Positions 26,530-36,714 of a stretch of 40,022 nucleotides of DNA are shown in pieces. The stretch spans positions 1 through 40,022 of the forward strand of contig JAJYMI010000078.1 of assembly GCA_021787125.1 (NCBI GenBank), in the 5' to 3' direction. The position numbers and the translations under genes are program-made. Source of the stretch: Thermoplasmata archaeon (GTDB lineage Archaea; Thermoplasmatota; Thermoplasmata; Thermoplasmatales; GCA-001856825). How positions within the stretch are numbered: position 1 is the stretch's first letter; each line of letters starts with the position of its first letter. Below the pieces are notes generated by a model. That model was given only the letters and a program-made list of their open reading frames with translations, was not told the origin of the DNA and made no database searches.

Positions 26530-27800
26530 TGCCGATCCTCGGAATCGACGATACTGACTCTCGTAGTGAGATGTGTACTACCTATCTCACTATTGAAATT
26601 CTTAAGAGTTCAAATCTGGACTTGATCGGTTATCCAAAACTGGTTAGATTGAACCCCAACATCCCCCTAAAGACTCGGGGAAATGCGGCCATATCACTGA
26701 CCCTAGGAAGGGGCGAGGGAAGAAGCACAGCTATAGGGAAGATTGATGGCGAACAGATCCTGTCCTATCCCCGATACAGAAACGAAAAGATGGACATAGA
26801 TGTCATGTCCATAATTGAGAGATTCTCTCCAAGTGAAAAGGACACGAACCCGGCCCTGATAATATCGGGGGAGGAAAATAGTGAAAATTTCTACTGGGAC
26901 GCAGTGAGAGAATTCGTCGATTACAGGAAAGTTCTGGAGAAAGCCAAGGGGGACTTCAGTTCTATAAACGGACAGATAGGAATAGTGGGGGCAAATGCGG
27001 CCATTTCTTGGCCCAGAAGAAACACAACTTATGAGTTGATCGCATATCTTGAAAAGAACAAATGGACGGGTCGCCATTATGTGGACGATTCAAGCTCGAT
27101 GCTCATTGAGAGATCATTTCCAGATACTTTCGACAATTTTGATTTCAAGAACAAATACAATGCAATTAGACCCACGACAAAGACTCCTATTCTGTTCGGA
27201 ATCAGGGGGGTTGATCCAGACAGGTTGATCCAGTACGAGGGGTATGTGAAGAGTGAGCCCTACACCTCTTCCATAATCTACGAAACGAACCAAGCCACCG
27301 ACGACCACTTGGTTGAGAGGTCCATAGCGGAATCTCAACTGTACTTCTCAGCCATAATCAGAGGATTTGTCAGCTCGGAACCGGCTTGGTCCAGGGGTGG
27401 AATCCTTGGCTTGGACGTAGAAATGAATGGTGAAAAGATAAGAGCTGTTGCGATGGAACCGACGAAGGAGTTCAGAACCCTGCTAGCAAAACTGAGAAGA
27501 GGCGATGAGGTGAGGGTTTACGGCGGGATAACAAAGATCGGGATAATCAATATTGAGAAAATAGAGGTGGTTTCTGTTTCCAGAGTCACCCAGATCAGAC
27601 CTCCCCTTTGCCATACTTGTAAGACAAGGATGGAGAGCGTTGGGAGGGGGGGAGGTTTCAGGTGCAGGAAGTGCGGGACAAGGAGCAAGACGGGAGAGGA
27701 GTCCATCGAGAAGAGAGAGATTGCTCCTGGTTTCTATGAGGTGCCCATCGTTGCGAGAAGACATCTCGCGAGACCGATCAAGCTGGGGATCGTAAAATGA
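26529..27800 (+). CDS. tiaS: tRNA(Ile2) 2-agmatinylcytidine synthetase TiaS
   Basis: ILGIDDTDSRSEMCTTYL N-terminus, RTHR-like regions, C-terminal zinc ribbon CHTCKTRMESVGRGGGFRCRKCG. GTG start overlapping the uppS stop. Confidence 0.94.
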   Translation: MPILGIDDTDSRSEMCTTYLTIEILKSSNLDLIGYPKLVRLNPNIPLKTRGNAAISLTLGRGEGRSTAIGKIDGEQILSYPRYRNEKMDIDVMSIIERFSPSEKDTNPALIISGEENSENFYWDAVREFVDYRKVLEKAKGDFSSINGQIGIVGANAAISWPRRNTTYELIAYLEKNKWTGRHYVDDSSSMLIERSFPDTFDNFDFKNKYNAIRPTTKTPILFGIRGVDPDRLIQYEGYVKSEPYTSSIIYETNQATDDHLVERSIAESQLYFSAIIRGFVSSEPAWSRGGILGLDVEMNGEKIRAVAMEPTKEFRTLLAKLRRGDEVRVYGGITKIGIINIEKIEVVSVSRVTQIRPPLCHTCKTRMESVGRGGGFRCRKCGTRSKTGEESIEKREIAPGFYEVPIVARRHLARPIKLGIVK

Positions 27801-28282
27801 TATGCGTAACTGGAACTCCCGGGGTCGGAAAGTCTGCGGCAATGAAAGAACTGCTGAACCGTGGGTGCGCCGCATCCGAATTCGATGGTCTTATTGACGA
27901 ATGCGTCCTCGAAGTGAAGGATGATGAGAGGATCGTAGATCAGAATTGCTTGAGAAGAATCAGAAGGGACGGAACTTACTTCGGTCATCTATCCCACTAT
28001 GCAAGATGTGATAAGGTCGTCGTGATTCGGGCTCATCTGAAGGATATTGAAATCCGACTGAGTAAGCGAGGCTATTCAAGATCGAAAATCATGGACAACG
28101 TTGAGAGCGAGGCCATTGACCTCATAGGGTTCGAAGCAGAGAAAATGCACTCGGGAAACACTTTCGAAGTGTTGAATTTGAGTGTTGAAGAAACTGCCGA
28201 TTTTATAGAAAATGTAATTAAAGGGAAAAATTCTACGAGTGTGAAAATCGATCTCTTGGAGGAGATACTGGATTGGTATTAG
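27797..28282 (+). CDS. Fap7/adenylate kinase 6-like P-loop NTPase
   Basis: MICVTGTPGVGKSAAMKELLNRG, DGTYFGHLSHYARCDKVVVIRAHLKDIEIRLSKRGYSRSKIMDNVESEAIDL. Confidence 0.87.
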   Translation: MICVTGTPGVGKSAAMKELLNRGCAASEFDGLIDECVLEVKDDERIVDQNCLRRIRRDGTYFGHLSHYARCDKVVVIRAHLKDIEIRLSKRGYSRSKIMDNVESEAIDLIGFEAEKMHSGNTFEVLNLSVEETADFIENVIKGKNSTSVKIDLLEEILDWY

Positions 28283-28881
28283 ACAAATCGAGAAAGAATG
28301 CAGGTTTCCTGGTTGACGGAGTTGCCTCAAGACTTGAACACGTCAATCCGAACTCCATCACCATAATATCATTCTTCCTAGCAATATTGTTTGCCGTCTT
28401 TTACTACCTGGGTCGCTTCAGTTTTTTGTACCTGGTCATAGCATTTTTCCTTCTCTCTGGCTCATCGTATCTTGACGCGCTCGACGGAGCCGTTGCAAGA
28501 CGGTTTAACAAGTCTTCAAAGAGGGGAGATTTCCTAGACCATCTCCTGGATCGATACTCTGATTTTGTCATCCTTTTCGGATTGACGGTCAGTCTGTTCG
28601 GTAACCTATATTTCGGAATAATCGCGATCGCTGGCACCTTTCTGAGCAGCTATGTGGGCACCCAATCGCAAGCGGTCGGATTGAATAGAATATACGGAGG
28701 TTTTCCAGGAAGGGCCGATAGATTAGTGATCGTAATGATAGTGACGATCGTACAGATCTTCACGACAGGCATTCCTATATTCGGGTACTACATAACTTCG
28801 TGGGCGCTACTGTTTCTGGGGGTTGCGGGATTTATCAACTCTGTCTACAGAGCCTCCCTTGCCTATAGATCTATTTCCTAG
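28273..28881 (+). CDS. CDP-alcohol phosphatidyltransferase (archaetidylinositol-phosphate-synthase-like)
   Basis: LDALDGAVARRFNKSSKRGDFLDHLLDRYSDF fits DxxDGxxAR...GxxxDxxxD; multiple TM helices. Confidence 0.92.
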   Translation: MVLDKSRKNAGFLVDGVASRLEHVNPNSITIISFFLAILFAVFYYLGRFSFLYLVIAFFLLSGSSYLDALDGAVARRFNKSSKRGDFLDHLLDRYSDFVILFGLTVSLFGNLYFGIIAIAGTFLSSYVGTQSQAVGLNRIYGGFPGRADRLVIVMIVTIVQIFTTGIPIFGYYITSWALLFLGVAGFINSVYRASLAYRSIS

Positions 28882-29871
28882 ATTCCTTGTCCGGTAAAAG
28901 CCAAGAGGATGGGACACTTTGCCTGAGGCACAGAGAGGGTCTCTCTCCTTGTAACAGAGTCCCAGAGAGCCCAGAGTCTGACAGGAAGGAACGCTGTATT
29001 CCCTCCCTCTCCCTGTCCCAGTTATGTGCTCGATCTGATATTTCGTCACCTTTTCTGCAAAGTCTGGAACTTCGCCAAAATACTTCAGGATCTCGTCGTT
29101 AGGAAGACCTATCCTGTGAAGAAAGGTCACCAGGAAGAAGCGACCAGCGTGGGAGACATTTGCTCCTTTTTTCATCTGATCTATTATCTCCGCAAGACAG
29201 GGAGGAAAAGACTTTTCGTTAAGAGGACCGAGGTTTGCCCTCTCCTGCCTGATCTCCTGCCCCCTGGATATTATCTCCGCGACTGATGGTCTCAGAATCT
29301 TGTCGACTTCGGGGGGAAATTCGACGACCTCATTGACCTCCTGCATGTATTTTCTGTAGAATGCCTCTCTCAATATTTTTGCCAGTACGTTCTGTGATGC
29401 AATCACATTTCCGTCCCGTAGCTCCTGGTTGCAGAGCTTCAGGTCTTTGTCGTTGAATACCACTGCATTCTTCAGGAATGACGATATGGGAATGAGGTAC
29501 CTCTCGTCCTGCTTCTCTATTTCTACGTTCAGCTCCTGTGAAACTAGTTTCAAGATTCTGGGTTCCTTTTCCCTCTTCAGATTTTCGTAGAGGGCATTCC
29601 TCTCCTTTATTGCATATCTTGCAGAAATGAAATAGTCTCTAATGTAGGTAAGAACAATCTTGGTGACAATGTAGTCTATGACTCTGTCATCTGACCTTGT
29701 GGAGAATGTGGCTTCTTCTCCGTTCGTTATGCTGGTCAGCTGATTCACTGATTGCTTGATGTTGGTCTCGTTGCTCTCCAGAAAAGATTGTAATGAGGTT
29801 CCTTGGTGAAAGTATCCCTTGAGCGCTCTCCTCAGGAACGGATAAACTCCCACCATTTCCTCAGTGTTCAT
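28807..29871 (-). CDS. priL: DNA primase large subunit PriL
   Basis: [73 protein letters not shown] (Fe-S cysteines), HPLGFYR. Confidence 0.93.
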   Translation of the reverse strand: MNTEEMVGVYPFLRRALKGYFHQGTSLQSFLESNETNIKQSVNQLTSITNGEEATFSTRSDDRVIDYIVTKIVLTYIRDYFISARYAIKERNALYENLKREKEPRILKLVSQELNVEIEKQDERYLIPISSFLKNAVVFNDKDLKLCNQELRDGNVIASQNVLAKILREAFYRKYMQEVNEVVEFPPEVDKILRPSVAEIISRGQEIRQERANLGPLNEKSFPPCLAEIIDQMKKGANVSHAGRFFLVTFLHRIGLPNDEILKYFGEVPDFAEKVTKYQIEHITGTGRGREYSVPSCQTLGSLGLCYKERDPLCASGKVSHPLGFYRTRNLGNRSIGKGGSVDRVDKSRNPQKQ

Positions 29872-30944
29872 ACGATTTGTAACTCTCTAGGAGCAGAGGT
29901 AATCACTTGGCCCCCGTTCTTGGTTACCACAACGTCGTCTTCTATCCTGACTCCACCCTTCTTCGGGATGTATACTCCAGGCTCGACCGTAACAACCATG
30001 TTCTCCCTCAGATAGAAATCCGTAAGAGGGCTGAGGGCTGGATGGTCGTGAACATTCAATCCAATGCCATGTCCGAGTCCGTGTATGAATTTCCCCTTGA
30101 ATTTTGATGAGTCTATGACTTTCCTCGAAGCACCATCTACCACCTTGCCGTTCTGTCCGCTCTTTATGGCTTTGATTCCTGCACTCTGAGCTTCTAAGAC
30201 TGTCTCATACATATCGTGCATTTCCTTGTCTGGTTTGCCGAAAAAGTATGTTCTTGTCATATCTGAACAGTACCTCTCATACTTCGCTCCGAAGTCTACC
30301 AGCACCACATCTCCTCGTTTCAGTTTCCTGTTCCCTCCGGAGAAGTGAGGCTCTGCTGCGTCTGGTCCAAAAGCTGCGATTGTATCGAAACTGGGTGACG
30401 ATGCACCGTTCTTCATCATCTCATAATTGACCCTTGCCGCAAGTTCGCCCTCGGTCAACCCTTCCTTTAGCATTCCCGGAATCTCCTCTCCAGCCTTAGA
30501 TACGATCCTTGCTGCTTCTTTTAGCTTAGTGATTTCCCTCTCCGACTTGATCTGCCTGAGACTGGCGATGGACTCGCCTACGTCCACGAGCTCCTTGTCA
30601 GGCAGTTTGTCCTTCAGGGAGAGATAATCTGTATGGGATAGCCCTGAGAAATTTATTCCCAGGAAGGTAATGCCTTTCGTAAACTCTTTTAGAAGTTGGT
30701 CCCTTTCTTTCCCAGAGCTGAACACCTCCACATCAAGGTCCTCAGACCTTGCCGTTTCTTCCTCGAGTTGGCTCGTGATGACCTTGAGATTCTTCCTTGT
30801 GACAAAGGCGTATGAGCCCTCGAACAATCCCCTGGTGAGCTGGGTAAAATAGAAGAATGAAGGGTCGTTCGAGCTTTCTCCACCGTTGTAAATTAAAATT
30901 CCTTCGACGTTCTGGTTAAGGTCAAACAGCTTCTCTACGTCCAT
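29868..30944 (-). CDS. pepQ: Xaa-Pro aminopeptidase/dipeptidase (M24 family)
   Basis: [74 protein letters not shown]. Confidence 0.95.
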   Translation of the reverse strand: MDVEKLFDLNQNVEGILIYNGGESSNDPSFFYFTQLTRGLFEGSYAFVTRKNLKVITSQLEEETARSEDLDVEVFSSGKERDQLLKEFTKGITFLGINFSGLSHTDYLSLKDKLPDKELVDVGESIASLRQIKSEREITKLKEAARIVSKAGEEIPGMLKEGLTEGELAARVNYEMMKNGASSPSFDTIAAFGPDAAEPHFSGGNRKLKRGDVVLVDFGAKYERYCSDMTRTYFFGKPDKEMHDMYETVLEAQSAGIKAIKSGQNGKVVDGASRKVIDSSKFKGKFIHGLGHGIGLNVHDHPALSPLTDFYLRENMVVTVEPGVYIPKKGGVRIEDDVVVTKNGGQVITSAPRELQIV

Positions 30945-31001
30945 AAGTCCTGAGACTTAATTGATTAATCTAATTTTCTTAGGGCAGATGGCTCACTCCG
31001 A

Positions 31002-31562
31002 TCAATCCTTGAACGTGACGGCAAATATTTCCCCTAGGTCAGGAGACACGATGTGACCCGCCTGATATTTTGAAAATGAGAATACTTCCTCCTTGCCAGG
31101 TGCGTACCACGGATTGGTTCGGACTGCTTCGATTGTTGTGAAGGGATCGAGTTTGATTTTTGCATAACTCATTCCGACGGCTTCCCTGCCGAGAAACAGT
31201 GACTGTCTCTGCGAATAAGCCAGGTGGAGCAGGTAGATTATGTGTTCTCTGAATTCGACCAACTTTGAGAACGCAAAACTTGGAAACTTTCTCATATCGT
31301 CGTCATAGAGAACCAACTTTGAGTGTCTTCTCTCCATCCTTGTGAGTATTCCTTGGCTCTGGATTACATTCTCTGAGAATTCTACCCCCATTGGAAACAG
31401 CAAGATGAGGAAGTTGTTCATTGATTCTATCAGGAAGTTTTCTTCCTCCCCCGATATCTCTGGCAGGAAGCAGAGATACATGTCCTTATCGGGAAATGAG
31501 CCGTAGACTGTCGGGTCCTTCGTAACGATCTCTTTGGCTCGCCTCCCGACGGGTCGAATCAT
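31002..31562 (-). CDS. Hypothetical protein, 186 aa
   Basis: Long ORF downstream of the HD-domain gene, same strand; no family recognised. Confidence 0.7.
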   Translation of the reverse strand: MIRPVGRRAKEIVTKDPTVYGSFPDKDMYLCFLPEISGEEENFLIESMNNFLILLFPMGVEFSENVIQSQGILTRMERRHSKLVLYDDDMRKFPSFAFSKLVEFREHIIYLLHLAYSQRQSLFLGREAVGMSYAKIKLDPFTTIEAVRTNPWYAPGKEEVFSFSKYQAGHIVSPDLGEIFAVTFKD

Positions 31563-31594
31563 AGTGATAGATGCTGATGTTCTATAATTGTTTG

Positions 31595-32698
31595 CTACTG
31601 GCTGGAGATCTTCAGTTGTCTGAGAGTGTCCTTGATGTGTTCCTCATTTTCGTTTTCGAAAACGAGGAGACCCATTCCCTCCAGCTCCCTCTCCAGAAAT
31701 TGCATTATGGAAGAAAAGTCGGTCATGGGTTTTATCTCTCCCTCTGACAAAACATTGAGGACCTCTCTCTTGAACGGGGACTTGAAGTATTGGAATGAGA
31801 TTATTTTCTTCTGCAATCTGTCCACGAGTCTGGCGAATTCTTCTTGACTCTCCTTGACCAGTAATCCCTTTGGAATCCTTCTGTGCTTGATCGCTTCGTA
31901 CGTCTTCGGGATCTTGGTCTTCAGTCCTGACATAAAGTCACAGTCATTCCAACCCACGAATTCTTCTAGGTCTGGATTCAGAAGCTCAAGTGCGTCGTTT
32001 GCGAGCGAGGCAGTGATAAGGGCAGTCTTGTGCCTATAAACCGTCCTGTACATTAACATTCTTGCGACCATCAATCCCTCGAACGATGGAAGTCCTTTCT
32101 CCTCTACGCAAAACTCGCCCTGGAAAATAGAGAGTACCCTCAGTATCCTCGGAATGTCGACAGCTCCCAGCGCGACACCAGTGTAGTGGGAATCCCTTGC
32201 AAGATAGTCAATCTGGTCAACATCACCGTTACCAGAGATCAGTCTGCTAAGCACCCCTCGCTTTCCTCTCAGTATGTCGACCACTGCCTTCCTATGACTT
32301 CCAAGAATATCGCTCACTTCGTTATCCGGGGTCTTTCCTTCGATGATATCCACAGTGATGTCCAGATGATCTTTACCATACAGCTTGATCATTGAGTCCT
32401 CAAGAGCGTGCGAGAACGGTGAGTGTCCTATGTCGTGGAGCAGGCCGGCAAGAGAGACTTCCATTACATCCCTCCTTTCCAGATCTAGTCTGCTAGAAGC
32501 TTCCCTGGCAAGATAGTGTGTGCCTAGCGAGTGTTCAAACCTGGAGTGTGTTGCGCCTGGAAAAACTAGATAGGTGAAACCAAGTTGCTTGATTGAGTTC
32601 AATCTCTGAAACTCGTTCGTTTCGATTATCTTTGAAGCAGTCTCTTCAAGCTCTATAGATCCGTAAATCGAATCGTGAATTGTCTTCTTATTGATCAA
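31595..32698 (-). CDS. HD-domain phosphohydrolase (dNTPase/SAMHD1-like family)
   Basis: RLNSIKQLGFTYLVFPGATHSRFEHSLGTHYLA, LAGLLHDIGHSPFSHALED, DVDQIDYLARDSHYTGV. Confidence 0.93.
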   Translation of the reverse strand: MINKKTIHDSIYGSIELEETASKIIETNEFQRLNSIKQLGFTYLVFPGATHSRFEHSLGTHYLAREASSRLDLERRDVMEVSLAGLLHDIGHSPFSHALEDSMIKLYGKDHLDITVDIIEGKTPDNEVSDILGSHRKAVVDILRGKRGVLSRLISGNGDVDQIDYLARDSHYTGVALGAVDIPRILRVLSIFQGEFCVEEKGLPSFEGLMVARMLMYRTVYRHKTALITASLANDALELLNPDLEEFVGWNDCDFMSGLKTKIPKTYEAIKHRRIPKGLLVKESQEEFARLVDRLQKKIISFQYFKSPFKREVLNVLSEGEIKPMTDFSSIMQFLERELEGMGLLVFENENEEHIKDTLRQLKISSQ

Positions 32699-32850
32699 CG
32701 AGTCACAATTTTCAATGAATATATAACACTTGAGCTACCGTTTCCAGCAATTTTCAGCGCTCAGAGACTCATCGAGAAAATCATCTTGTGAAAATCAGGA
32801 GAAAATCCTTGGTCTCATCTTTCAGATACAACCGATCGCCTGAGTGTCGA

Positions 32851-33160
32851 AAAGCCGGGCCACCGACACCAAAGGGCGATAGTAGGATATGGCTACCCCA
32901 TCAATTCTCCGCTCCGTGCCCCCACCGGCATCCGCGGTCCACGTAACCGTTGCTCCCTTCCGGTCCTGGCGGGATTCCCGTGATGACGCATACCGCTCTC
33001 CCCTCCGGGTGAGATGTATACAACCTGGATCTGATGGGACAGAGTTTCGCCGAACATCAAGGGCTCACACCCTCAAGGTTGCCTTCTATATCGGCTGTCG
33101 CCCTCGCGTATAGACGGTTTCGAGTAACAGGAGACGCCTACCCTCCCGGCCAGCCCGGCG
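32851..33160 (-). ncRNA. ffs: Signal recognition particle RNA (7S, archaeal)
   Basis: Minus strand: 5' GCCGGGCTGGCCGGGAGGGTAGGCGTCTCCTGTTACTCGAAACCG (archaeal SRP 5' domain), helix-8 core GCCAGGACCGGAAGGGAGCAAC, ends GCCCGGCTTTT. Terminal GCCGGGC/GCCCGGC pairing; TATA-like CATTTTAAT about 25 nt upstream. Confidence 0.96.
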
Positions 33161-33218
33161 TACTGTCAATCAATCTTCCGATTAAAATGTTTGTCTGAAC
33201 TAGAAAAAAATCGGTAAA

Positions 33219-33938
33219 TCATTCTCTCCATCTTATGAATTTTCTTCCCAGAAGCGTGAGAACTACTGTTTCCACGAGCAGTATGACTATCATCGAGTAC
33301 TGCATCTTTTCCAGTCCCACAATCCCTTGTAGAAGCACGGCCGCAGGTGTGACTGGCGAGATTGACAGAATGTACAATACCCCATTTGGAAGGTAGCTAT
33401 AGGGGTAGAATGTCGGTGGCAGTACCGTCATGATTATGGACAGTATCGCAGTTATTCCCCACACGTTTCTGATGTGCTTCAGCAGACCAGCAATTATGAA
33501 CGAGAGATTGGAGATAGTAAGGGTCAGTAGGACAAGGACCCCAATTATCCACGGAGCAGAAGCTAGTGAAAATACCTTGAAGTACGCACCCAGGATTCCA
33601 TACAATACGATTCCTGGAAGGGAGAAGACGAGGTAGCTCAGTGAAAGGGCTAACATGTAGTTTTGAGGTGTGATACTGGTCGCAACGAACAGATCCTGTA
33701 TCCTTATCTGTATCCTGAAGAATGCGGCATCTGCCGCTCCGTTGATGCTGTTGGCAGCGACGATTGCTATAGGTCCTCCTGCTATGGCAAACGCTATGAG
33801 GGTACCGTGGGTGAAGATTGTGACCATGAATAACAGGGTAAGCGGAAGAGAGAGTGATGCAAGCAGATATGATGGCCCTCTGAGGACCACGTAGAACCCG
33901 TAATACCAGGCAAAGTACAGAATGAACTTAGGATTCAA
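33219..33938 (-). CDS. ABC transporter permease (ABC-2 type)
   Basis: 239 aa, about six TM segments; overlaps the ATPase gene start-to-stop. Confidence 0.85.
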   Translation of the reverse strand: MNPKFILYFAWYYGFYVVLRGPSYLLASLSLPLTLLFMVTIFTHGTLIAFAIAGGPIAIVAANSINGAADAAFFRIQIRIQDLFVATSITPQNYMLALSLSYLVFSLPGIVLYGILGAYFKVFSLASAPWIIGVLVLLTLTISNLSFIIAGLLKHIRNVWGITAILSIIMTVLPPTFYPYSYLPNGVLYILSISPVTPAAVLLQGIVGLEKMQYSMIVILLVETVVLTLLGRKFIRWRE

Positions 33939-34767
33939 GACTTACCCCCTTTGACAAAAATATGTCGTCGAGGTTGATCCTCTTGATATCATACCCTTTC
34001 TTCAGGAATTCGTCGACTCTGTCCTGCTCAATGTACTTGATTGCGACATTTGCAATCTTAATGTCGAACTCTTCCCCATCCAGCTTCTCAGCCCTCATCC
34101 TTCCATTAAAGGTCGAAAGGAGACTGCTGACCGACCCGTGAGTTATTATGTTCCCCTGATCGATTACCATCACTTCGTTAGAAAGCTCCTGCGCTTCTTC
34201 CATATAGTGGGTCGTGAGTATTATCTTGGATGACAATCTCTTGATGGCAGACCAGACCTCAATTCTAGAAAGAGGATCAAGACCTGTTGTCGGCTCATCT
34301 AGGAATATCACTGGTGCTTTTGCTGCAAGAGCCATTGCGACAAAGACCTTTCTCTTCATTCCTCCTGACAGGGTATCTGACGGAGCATTTCTGAAGTCAT
34401 AGAGCTCCAGTTCGTCCAGTGCATACTTTGCTTCCTCCTTTGCCTGCGACGGGGAGAACCCTCTGGCCATCAGGTAGAGCTGCATCTGCTCCAGGGGAGA
34501 CAGGATTCCTATCAGCTGCGCTTCTTGAGGGATACTACTGATCAGCTGCCTCACTTTCTTGGTGTCCTTCAGGATGTCATATCCCTCTATGAGAGCCGTC
34601 CCCGATGAGGGAGACAACTGAGTCGAAAGTATCCTGATCAGAGTGGTTTTTCCTGCGCCATTTCTGCCTATTACGGTGGTCACTCTTTCCTTAAGAGATG
34701 CATCAATTCCCTTCAATGCAAAGAGGTTTCTACCGTATCTCTTTGCGACCCCTTTTATCTCGATCAT
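33928..34767 (-). CDS. ABC transporter ATP-binding protein
   Basis: Walker A GRNGAGKTTLIRIL, signature TLSGGMKRKVFVAMAL, Walker B VIFLDEPTTGLDP. Confidence 0.95.
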   Translation of the reverse strand: MIEIKGVAKRYGRNLFALKGIDASLKERVTTVIGRNGAGKTTLIRILSTQLSPSSGTALIEGYDILKDTKKVRQLISSIPQEAQLIGILSPLEQMQLYLMARGFSPSQAKEEAKYALDELELYDFRNAPSDTLSGGMKRKVFVAMALAAKAPVIFLDEPTTGLDPLSRIEVWSAIKRLSSKIILTTHYMEEAQELSNEVMVIDQGNIITHGSVSSLLSTFNGRMRAEKLDGEEFDIKIANVAIKYIEQDRVDEFLKKGYDIKRINLDDIFLSKGVSLES

Positions 34768-35232
34768 CTATGCTCTAAGCTTGACAGAGAACTCTTCCTT
34801 GAAAACTCCTAGACTCAGGGTTGTTCCAACCGCCCGAATGCCCTTGATCGCGCCAACCTTTTCTACTTCGAAATCCTTCAACTCGTTGCTGTCCCTCACC
34901 TTGATCTTGAGGAGAATGTCGCTATCGCCCGATGTGTGATGAACGTCCAGAACCTCGTCGAACCGGGATAGCTCCTTAGCTATCCTGTCGAGTTCCTTGA
35001 TGTCGCTTATGGAGACCGTCACGAACGCGGTAAGCCTGTAATCGAGCTTATCATGATCAATCAACGGAACCACTTTCTTGATAATCTCGCGGTCCTTCAT
35101 CCTCTTGACTCTCTGAAAAACCGTCGTGGGGGGAGACTTGACCCTCCTAGATATCTCGTTGTACCCTACTGTAGCGTCTTCTCGCAAAACGTTTAGGATT
35201 CTAATGTCCAGAGAATCGTATTCCCCTTTCAT
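34768..35232 (-). CDS. Lrp/AsnC family transcriptional regulator
   Basis: LDIRILNVLREDATVGYNEISRRVKSPPTTVFQRVKRMKDREIIKKVVPLIDHDKLDYRLTAFV; HTH plus ligand-binding domain. Confidence 0.93.
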   Translation of the reverse strand: MKGEYDSLDIRILNVLREDATVGYNEISRRVKSPPTTVFQRVKRMKDREIIKKVVPLIDHDKLDYRLTAFVTVSISDIKELDRIAKELSRFDEVLDVHHTSGDSDILLKIKVRDSNELKDFEVEKVGAIKGIRAVGTTLSLGVFKEEFSVKLRA

Positions 35233-35322
35233 TGTAAGCGATTTTTAAAAGGTATTTAGAAATTTTGTGAGGGGGTCTAATCGAACATTTATTAGGAAAG
35301 TACTCAATCAGCTTTGAGGATA

Positions 35323-35988
35323 ATGGCTGAACTGTCTGCTTCGATACTTGCCGCAGATCTCTTGAATCTCGAGAGAGATATAGGAAAGGCAATCCATTCG
35401 GGAGTCAAGTGGATTCACCTAGATGTCATGGATGGACACTTCGTTCCTAATCTCACTATGGGAATACCCTTTGGAGATGCGATAAGGAAAAAATTCGATG
35501 TGAATATTGAGAGCCACATGATGGTAGACAATCCAGACATGTATCTTGAAAAGTACTGTTCATTCTCAAAGCTGGTCACGATTCACTATGAGGCTCCTGT
35601 CCAGACAGTGAGGGTGCTGAAGGAGATTGAAAACAGAGGATCGATGCCTGGAATTTCTATAAATCCGAAGACACCTGTTTCCAGCATTGAAAGCCTACTG
35701 CCCTCCGTCAAATATGTACTCGTCATGACCGTAGAACCTGGGTTTTCTGGTCAAGGACTGATAGAGGAAGCTGCTCAGAAAATTCCCTTGCTCTCTGAAT
35801 ACAGAATGAGAAACAATCTGGATTTCCTAATAGGAATAGATGGAGGAATAAAGAGAGACAACATTTCGCACATAGCTTCTCTCGGTCCAGACATAATAGT
35901 CAGCGCGTCCGCAATCTTCTCCGGAAACGTTGAGGAAAATATTAATTCACTAAGAAGTTGTATAAAGGAGAACAGAAATGGACAATGA
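35323..35988 (+). CDS. rpe: Ribulose-phosphate 3-epimerase
   Basis: ELSASILAADLLNLERDI, WIHLDVMDGHFVPNLTMG, HMMVDNPDMYL, VLVMTVEPGFSGQ, IGIDGGIKRDN. Confidence 0.94.
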   Translation: MAELSASILAADLLNLERDIGKAIHSGVKWIHLDVMDGHFVPNLTMGIPFGDAIRKKFDVNIESHMMVDNPDMYLEKYCSFSKLVTIHYEAPVQTVRVLKEIENRGSMPGISINPKTPVSSIESLLPSVKYVLVMTVEPGFSGQGLIEEAAQKIPLLSEYRMRNNLDFLIGIDGGIKRDNISHIASLGPDIIVSASAIFSGNVEENINSLRSCIKENRNGQ

Positions 35989-36709
35989 AATAGTTGAGAA
36001 AGCAAGGGAACTTGAAGATAACGGGGACCTGAAGGAGTGCATAAAATACATAGATGAAAATATGAACTCCATCCAGGATGAGCTTACAAGGACAGACGTC
36101 CTGAGAATCAAATCGGAATGCTTTCTCTACCAAGAAGTTCCTGACGCAGAAACGGCGAAGAAGTACGCAGAGGAAGCCCTAAAAATTTCATCGGAGAAGG
36201 GCGATCAGAAGAGAATTGCCGAGACCAATCTCCTCCTCTCTCAGATTCTGGTGCTCGATGACACAAAGAAGGCAATAGAATATGGGAGGAAGGCACTGGA
36301 GCTCTACCAAAAGATCAATGACAAGAATGAGTACATCTATTCGATGATCTCGCTCGCGACAATCCTTGAGGATTTCAACGAAGCCTCTCCCCTCTTCGAG
36401 AGGGCACTGCAAGAGGCGACAAATGCCAATAATCTTGACATGCTCGCTCAGGCTGCAGTCAACTACGCCTATCTACTCGTAGAGCAGAAGGGCGGAGATG
36501 CACCACTCAACACGCTCGATAAGGTCATCAAGAAAATACTCGGAGAGGCAGCGAAGCTTAAAAGAAAGGAAGAGAGAATTCGTGCAGTCACGAACTATTC
36601 TGAAATCTTTGACGCCGCTTCAGACATTGCGATGGAACTGGATGCTTACGATCAAGCCACAAAGTACGCCGCTTATCTAAACAGGGACCCTCAGGAATTC
36701 GTCAAGTAG
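35978..36709 (+). CDS. TPR-like helical repeat protein
   Basis: Repeated helical units such as AKKYAEEALKISSEKGDQKRIAETNLLLSQILVLDDTKKAIEYGRKALELYQKINDKNEYIYSMISLATI. Confidence 0.8.
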   Translation: MDNEIVEKARELEDNGDLKECIKYIDENMNSIQDELTRTDVLRIKSECFLYQEVPDAETAKKYAEEALKISSEKGDQKRIAETNLLLSQILVLDDTKKAIEYGRKALELYQKINDKNEYIYSMISLATILEDFNEASPLFERALQEATNANNLDMLAQAAVNYAYLLVEQKGGDAPLNTLDKVIKKILGEAAKLKRKEERIRAVTNYSEIFDAASDIAMELDAYDQATKYAAYLNRDPQEFVK

Positions 36710-36714
36710 TCAGA

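Noticed and set aside
32889-33113. 74-aa plus-strand ORF
   Set aside because: Lies antisense within the SRP RNA gene; no protein evidence.
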